From Pelomonas sp. SE-A7 (GTDB lineage Bacteria > Pseudomonadota > Gammaproteobacteria > Burkholderiales > Burkholderiaceae_C), in NCBI RefSeq assembly GCF_030345705.1, contig NZ_JAUASW010000001.1, positions 1,054,001-1,118,000 of the forward strand: a stretch of 64,000 bases of DNA, given 5' to 3'. The notes beneath the pieces are model-generated. The model made no database searches, was not told the DNA's origin, and saw only the letters and a program-made list of their open reading frames with translations. This document shows positions 59,890 to 64,000 of this stretch, in pieces. The translations under genes and the position numbers were made by a program. Each line of letters opens with the position of its first letter. Position 1 is the stretch's first letter.

Positions 59890-61284
59890 CTAGGCCTGCT
59901 TGGGCCGCGTGTCCACCGAGAGGCACAGCAGCGCGGTCAGCAGCGCCAGCCCAATGTGGCAGGCGTACAGCGGCACGAAGCTGGTGTGGCTCAGCGTGCC
60001 ATGGCCCAGCAGCAGCACGGTGACGGCCACGCCGAGCACCGAGCCTATCTGTCGCGTGGCCTGGTTGACCGCGCTGCCTACGGCGTACTGTGCCGGCGGC
60101 AGCTTGTGAGCGGCCGCGGCCGACAGCGATGGAAGCACCAGGCCAATGCCGATGCCGTTGAGGATCAGGCCCGGCAGCCAGCGGCCCAGGTAGTCGGGCG
60201 AGTCGCCCGGCATGCTCATGAACCAGAGGCCGGCCAGCGCATAGATCAGGGCGCCAGTCACCAGCACCGGCCGGTGGCCCAGCCTGGCGGCAAGGCGTCC
60301 GCCGACGATGGCCGAGGGAATCACGATCAGCGGCCCGGGAGTCACGGCCAGACCGGCCTCGGGCAGCGTGTAGTGCCAGATGCCGGTCATGTAGAAGAAG
60401 AAGCCGAAGAACATCATCGCGAAGGCGCTGCCGAAGGCCAGCGTCGCCAGGTTGACCATGGCGAACGTGCGGTGGCGAAACAGGCCCAGGTCCACCAGCG
60501 GCTGCGGTGTCTTGCGGGCCCAGGCGATGAAGCCGGCCAGCGACAGCACGCCGGTGATGGCGGCGACGAGCAGTTCGCTGCGCGTCCAGTGCGGAGACTC
60601 CGACTGCACGATGGACAGGGCGATGGCGCCCACCGCCAGGATCAGCAAGGCCATGCCGACCAGGTCGACCCGGCCATGGCCGTTGCCGCGTGCCTCGCTC
60701 AGCACGCCGGCACCGAACCACAGCGCTACGGCCCCCACCGGCAGGTTGATGTAGAAGGCCCAGGGCCAGCCGACGGAATCGACCACGATGGAACCCAGGC
60801 AGGGACCGACCGCCGCCGCCAGCGCACTGACCGCACCCCACAGGCTGATCGCCACCGCCCGCTTGCTGGCCGGAAAGGCGGCGAGCACCAGCGAGAGCGA
60901 AGCCGGCGTCAGGAGCGCCGCGCCCAGCGCCTGCACCACCCGCGCTGCGATCAGGGCCGGCACATTGCCCGCCAGGCCGCAAGCGGCCGAGGCCGCCAGA
61001 AACAGCGTCGCCCCCAGCATGAAGATGCGCTTGCGGCCGCGGCGGTCTGCCAGCGCCCCGGCCGGCACCAGCATGGCGGCGTAGATCACCGTGTAGGCAT
61101 TCAGGACCCAGGACAAATCGGCCGCCGAGGCGCCGGCAAAGCTGGCGCGCAGCGCCGGGAAGGCGGCGTACAGCAGGGTCGTGTCCAGCGAGACCAGGAA
61201 GACGGCGCTGCTGGCGATCCAGAACACCGGCCAGGGGGAACTGGTCGGCGCCGCTGCGGCAGCGGGGGCTGTGGTGGTGCTCAT
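59890..61284 (-). CDS. MFS transporter, DHA2 (drug:H+ antiporter) family
   Basis: 464 residues, about 14 membrane helices. The family signature in the second to third helices (LNAYTVIYAAMLVPAGALADRRGRKR) and the motif-C-like GAALLTPASLSLV are present. It likely exports a toxic or signalling small molecule. A GAGGAG site precedes the ATG at 61284, which lies 10 bases after the SDR stop, so both are one operon controlled by the TetR gene upstream. Confidence 0.88.
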   Translation of the reverse strand: MSTTTAPAAAAAPTSSPWPVFWIASSAVFLVSLDTTLLYAAFPALRASFAGASAADLSWVLNAYTVIYAAMLVPAGALADRRGRKRIFMLGATLFLAASAACGLAGNVPALIAARVVQALGAALLTPASLSLVLAAFPASKRAVAISLWGAVSALAAAVGPCLGSIVVDSVGWPWAFYINLPVGAVALWFGAGVLSEARGNGHGRVDLVGMALLILAVGAIALSIVQSESPHWTRSELLVAAITGVLSLAGFIAWARKTPQPLVDLGLFRHRTFAMVNLATLAFGSAFAMMFFGFFFYMTGIWHYTLPEAGLAVTPGPLIVIPSAIVGGRLAARLGHRPVLVTGALIYALAGLWFMSMPGDSPDYLGRWLPGLILNGIGIGLVLPSLSAAAAHKLPPAQYAVGSAVNQATRQIGSVLGVAVTVLLLGHGTLSHTSFVPLYACHIGLALLTALLCLSVDTRPKQA

Positions 61285-61294
61285 CGCGTGCTCC

Positions 61295-61996
61295 TCAGGC
61301 GGCAGCAAGGTAGGCGGCCTTGGCCGTGCCCAGGCTGGCCTTGACCTGGCGGGTCATCTCGTCGGCCAGCACTTCCTCGGCGCCGGATTCCAGCGCGTCC
61401 AGAGCCGCATTGACTATGTCCTCGGGCTTGCTCTTGGGCGCGTCCACCGCCGTGGTCAGGTCGGTATCTACGAAGCCCATGTGCAGGCCCAGCACCTGGG
61501 TGTGCTGGCCGCGCAGCTCGTGGCGCAGGCCATTGGTCAGCGCCCAGGCAGCCGACTTGCTGGCGCCATAGACGCCCAGCAGCGGCCGGTTGATCCAGCT
61601 GGCAATGGACAGCACATTCAGCACCGCCCCACCGCCATTGGCCGCCAAGGTGGGCGCGAAGGCCTGGGCCAGCAGCAGCGGGCCGAAGAAGTTGACCTCC
61701 AGGTGCCGGCGCGCCGATTCGACGCTGCCTGGCGCGAGGAAGCCGCCGAAGTCGGCGATGCCGGCGTTGTTGATCAGCACCGTCACGTCCTTCAGCTCGG
61801 CGGCCAGTGCGGCCACTTCATCGGGCCGGGTGACGTCGAGCCGCACCGGCACGACGCCGGGCAGCGTGATCTTGGAAGGGTCGCGGGCCGCGGCGTAAAC
61901 CTTGCGGGCACCGCGGGCCAGGGCCTCGCGGGCAAAGGCCAGGCCTATGCCGCGGTTGGCGCCGGTGATCAGGACGGTGGCGTTCAGCAGATTCAT
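61295..61996 (-). CDS. Short-chain dehydrogenase/reductase
   Basis: 233 residues. The Rossmann TGANRGIG cofactor motif, INNAG, and catalytic Ser...Tyr-x3-Lys (SIASWINRPLLGVYGASKSA) are intact, so it is an active NAD(P)-dependent oxidoreductase. The substrate may be the ligand of the TetR regulator. A GTG 15 bases upstream is an alternative start. The operator at 62014-62035 lies just upstream. Confidence 0.88.
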   Translation of the reverse strand: MNLLNATVLITGANRGIGLAFAREALARGARKVYAAARDPSKITLPGVVPVRLDVTRPDEVAALAAELKDVTVLINNAGIADFGGFLAPGSVESARRHLEVNFFGPLLLAQAFAPTLAANGGGAVLNVLSIASWINRPLLGVYGASKSAAWALTNGLRHELRGQHTQVLGLHMGFVDTDLTTAVDAPKSKPEDIVNAALDALESGAEEVLADEMTRQVKASLGTAKAAYLAAA

Positions 61997-62013
61997 GGCA
62001 TTGACTTTCACGG

Positions 62014-62035
62014 TTATATGATTCTCATCATATAA
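62014..62035. promoter_or_regulatory. TetR operator upstream of the SDR-MFS operon
   Basis: A perfect 9-bp inverted repeat around a 4-base centre (TTATATGAT-TCTC-ATCATATAA), 18 bases upstream of the SDR start. It shares the core ATATGAT-nCTCrTCATAT with the palindrome before the TetR gene (62691-62712), so the same regulator likely binds both. Confidence 0.78.
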
Positions 62036-62082
62036 ATGGATCAAGAAATGGCCACCGAAGTGGCCGACGAAATGGGCAGGCC

Positions 62083-62679
62083 TCAGCGAATGTGCTGGGC
62101 CTCCTGGGGTTCGTAGCGCGACAGCAGCTCCTGGCGGCTGCGCTTGAGCAGGGCCCGGCCCTCGGCGTTGTCGCCCAGGGCGCGGGCCAGTTGCAGGCTG
62201 CCGACCATCTGAGCCGTGACCACGCCCGCGGCGTCCGCGTCGCCCTCGGGCAGCGAGCGGCGAACCCGGTCGATCAGGCCATGGATGCGAGACAGGCCGG
62301 CCTCGTGCACCACGCCGCTCTGGCGTGGCAGCTCGGAGGCCAAGGCCGCCACCGGGCAACCCTGCTCCACCGCCGCCAGATGGCCGTCGCCCAGATAGCT
62401 TTCGACCAGGGCCCTGAAGCCGCTCTGGCCCTTGCCGACCTTGGCCTCGGCCCGGGCACCCAGCCTTTCGCTGCTGCTGTGGCCGGCATAGATCAGGGCC
62501 TCGGCGATCAGGGCCTCGCGCGAGGCGAAATGGGCATAGAAGCCGCCATGGGTCAGGCCGGCCTCGCGCATCACCTCGGCCACGCCGACGCCGGCCGGTC
62601 CTGCGCGACGCAGCGCAGCGGCGGCTGCTTCCAGGATGCGCTGGTGGCTGAGTTCCTTGCGGCTGGGGGTGGTGGACAT
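62083..62679 (-). CDS. TetR/AcrR-family regulator
   Basis: 198 residues. The N-terminal helix-turn-helix is HQRILEAAAAALRRAG, then VAEVMREAGLTHGGFYAHFASREAL; the C-terminal ligand-binding helices are variable. It lies upstream of the SDR-MFS operon on the same strand, with matching palindromes before itself and the operon, so it probably represses both and is relieved by a small ligand, perhaps an electrophile. Confidence 0.92.
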   Translation of the reverse strand: MSTTPSRKELSHQRILEAAAAALRRAGPAGVGVAEVMREAGLTHGGFYAHFASREALIAEALIYAGHSSSERLGARAEAKVGKGQSGFRALVESYLGDGHLAAVEQGCPVAALASELPRQSGVVHEAGLSRIHGLIDRVRRSLPEGDADAAGVVTAQMVGSLQLARALGDNAEGRALLKRSRQELLSRYEPQEAQHIR

Positions 62680-62690
62680 GGCGGCAACGC

Positions 62691-62712
62691 AAATATGATG
62701 CTCGTCATATTA
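62691..62712. promoter_or_regulatory. TetR operator at its own promoter
   Basis: A palindrome with AATATGA/TCATATT arms around a 6-base centre ends 11 bases before the TetR start codon. It matches the operator at 62014-62035 at most positions and would let the regulator repress itself. Confidence 0.72.
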
Positions 62713-62765
62713 GTGATCGGATCGACCCGCGTCAAGCGGCTCGAACGAAGTCCTCGGGTCCAGGC

Positions 62766-63737
62766 ATGATGCCCAGCTTTGCAGCGTCGCAAGCCCTGAT
62801 GCCCCATCTCCGCAACCCCTGGCTGGCCTATGCCTGCCTGGCCCTGTCCACCAGCGTGGTCGGCAGCTACATAGGCCTGTCCAAGCTGCTGCTGAGCGCC
62901 TTCCCGGTCTTTCTGCTGGCCTGGCTGCGCTTCGGTTCTGCGGCGGTGCTGATGCTGCCCTGGCTGCGCAAGGAAGCCGGCGAGCTGCCGCTGGACCGGC
63001 GCACCCGCATCCTGCTGTTCCTCGAATCCTTCATAGGCAACTTCCTGTTCTCGATCTGCCTGCTGTTCGGCCTGCAGCACAGCTCGGCCCTGGTGGCCGG
63101 CGTCATCATGGCCGGCATCCCGGCGGCCGTGGCCTTGCTGAGCCGCATCTTCCTGCGCGAACGAATCCTGCCGCGGGTGCGAATAGCGATTGCCTGCGGC
63201 GTGGCCGGCATAGGCCTGCTGGCCTTTGCCCGCGATGGCGGCCAGGGCAGCACCGACCGCTTGGGCGCCCTGCTTCTGCTGGCCGCGATGCTCTGCGAGG
63301 CGGCCTATGTGGTGATAGGCAAGCAGCTGACAGCCAGCCTGTCGCCGCGCCGCATCAGCGCCCTGATCAATGGCTGGGGCCTGGTCCTGGTGACGCCGCT
63401 GGGCCTGTGGCAAGCCGCCAGCTTCGACTTCGGCACCCCATCGCTTGGCCATTGGCTCGGCCTGTTCGCCTATGCGGCGGCGGCCAGCATCCTGACCGTC
63501 TGGCTGTGGATGCAGGGCCTGCGCCAGGTGCCGGCAGCCCAGGCCGGCGTGTTCATGGTCTTCCTGCCGTTGGCCACCGGCCTGGTGGGCCTGCTGGTGC
63601 TGGGCGAGCAGGCCGGCAGCCTGCATCTCGCCGCCTATGGCCTGGCCTTGCTGGGCGTGCTGCTGGCAACAACAGCGCATGGCCCGGCCAACAAAAGCTA
63701 TGGCCCCGCGCCGACCAAGCCGGGCGCCTTGCCCTAG
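62766..63737 (+). CDS. DMT-superfamily transporter (EamA type)
   Basis: 323 residues, about ten membrane helices in two EamA repeats. The start is uncertain: ATGs at 62766, 62769 and 62799 are all in frame, and none has a good ribosome-binding site; the last (MPHLRNPWLAY) would put the first helix nearest the N-terminus. The exported substrate is unknown. It is divergent from the TetR gene. Confidence 0.82.
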   Translation: MMPSFAASQALMPHLRNPWLAYACLALSTSVVGSYIGLSKLLLSAFPVFLLAWLRFGSAAVLMLPWLRKEAGELPLDRRTRILLFLESFIGNFLFSICLLFGLQHSSALVAGVIMAGIPAAVALLSRIFLRERILPRVRIAIACGVAGIGLLAFARDGGQGSTDRLGALLLLAAMLCEAAYVVIGKQLTASLSPRRISALINGWGLVLVTPLGLWQAASFDFGTPSLGHWLGLFAYAAAASILTVWLWMQGLRQVPAAQAGVFMVFLPLATGLVGLLVLGEQAGSLHLAAYGLALLGVLLATTAHGPANKSYGPAPTKPGALP

Positions 63738-63773
63738 GATGCCGGCCTGCCCTTCTTTCTATCCCGTCCCGCC

Positions 63774-64000
63774 ATGAGCAGCACCGCGCCCCACCCCACC
63801 CATCTGCGTGTCCACCAGTTCGCCGGGCTCAAGACCGGCCCCCGCCTGCTGGTGACCGGCGCGGTCCACGGCAACGAGGTGGCCGGCACGCAAGGCATAG
63901 AGCGGGTACTGAAGGAGATCGACGAAGGCAAGCTGACCCTGCTGCGCGGCACGCTGACCATGATCCCCATCGTCAACCCGCTGGCCTACCGGCTGCAGCG
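63774..64000 (+). CDS. Succinylglutamate desuccinylase/aspartoacylase family protein, partial
   Basis: Only the first 75 codons are in the window. The zinc-binding motif GAVHGNEVAG is present, with IPIVNPLAY following, which fits the M14-like AspA/AstE group that hydrolyses N-acylated amino acids. It lies 36 bases after the DMT gene on the same strand, so the transporter might export a related product. Its C-terminus lies beyond the window. Confidence 0.85.
   Translation, partial: MSSTAPHPTHLRVHQFAGLKTGPRLLVTGAVHGNEVAGTQGIERVLKEIDEGKLTLLRGTLTMIPIVNPLAYRLQ

Overview
The window is about 64 kb of GC-rich, gene-dense chromosome. Nothing in it looks like a plasmid, prophage or insertion sequence. 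The gene neighbourhoods (divergent pmbA/darP, divergent trmJ/suhB, and pyrG-eno-ftsB in one direction) and the protein sequences fit a betaproteobacterium of the order Burkholderiales, probably near Rubrivivax, Roseateles or Leptothrix. This placement is inferred from gene order and sequence style, not from a search. I see no rRNA, tRNA, CRISPR array or transposase, and no gene-free stretch longer than 300 bases.

Bases 1-21,400 are mostly housekeeping: a TRAP solute-binding protein, PmbA, DarP, MogA, an SlyD-like prolyl isomerase, CysE, TrmJ, SuhB, MutS, an alpha/beta hydrolase, CTP synthase, enolase, FtsB, a nicotinamide riboside salvage pair (PnuC plus a NadR-like kinase), a lipoprotein 5'-nucleotidase, Hsp33, a gamma-carbonic anhydrase, a DUF455 ferritin-like protein, TerC and a Bax-inhibitor-1 protein. 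Bases 21,400-28,100 hold a DMT exporter and an Lrp-type regulator divergent from a polyamine/omega-amino-acid catabolic operon (aminotransferase, PuuD-, PuuA- and PuuC-like). A small membrane protein and a lipoprotein D-aminoacylase follow on the minus strand.

Bases 30,650-48,190 are the most unusual part. They start with an ECF sigma factor, a zinc-finger anti-sigma factor and an S8 protease, all coupled. Next come an outer-membrane barrel protein, a monoheme c-type lipoprotein and a protein joining a c-type heme motif to a porin-like barrel. Then comes a tightly packed biosynthetic-looking block: three radical SAM enzymes (two of the B12-binding layout), two methyltransferases, a nucleoside-deaminase-like amidohydrolase, two GT4 glycosyltransferases, a flippase, an HPr-kinase-like protein and a PF14907-type nucleotidyltransferase. 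Genes overlap by a few bases, and in its second half the block alternates strand gene by gene. The product is unknown. I found no RiPP precursor, PqqD-like chaperone or exosortase in the window.

Bases 48,370-64,000 hold a lipase, a heavy-metal RND efflux operon with four small accessory periplasmic proteins, a RibD/DHFR-like reductase, a LysR regulator divergent from an alkyl sulfatase, a TetR-SDR-MFS module with two matching palindromic operators, a second DMT exporter, and the start of an aspartoacylase-family gene cut by the window end.
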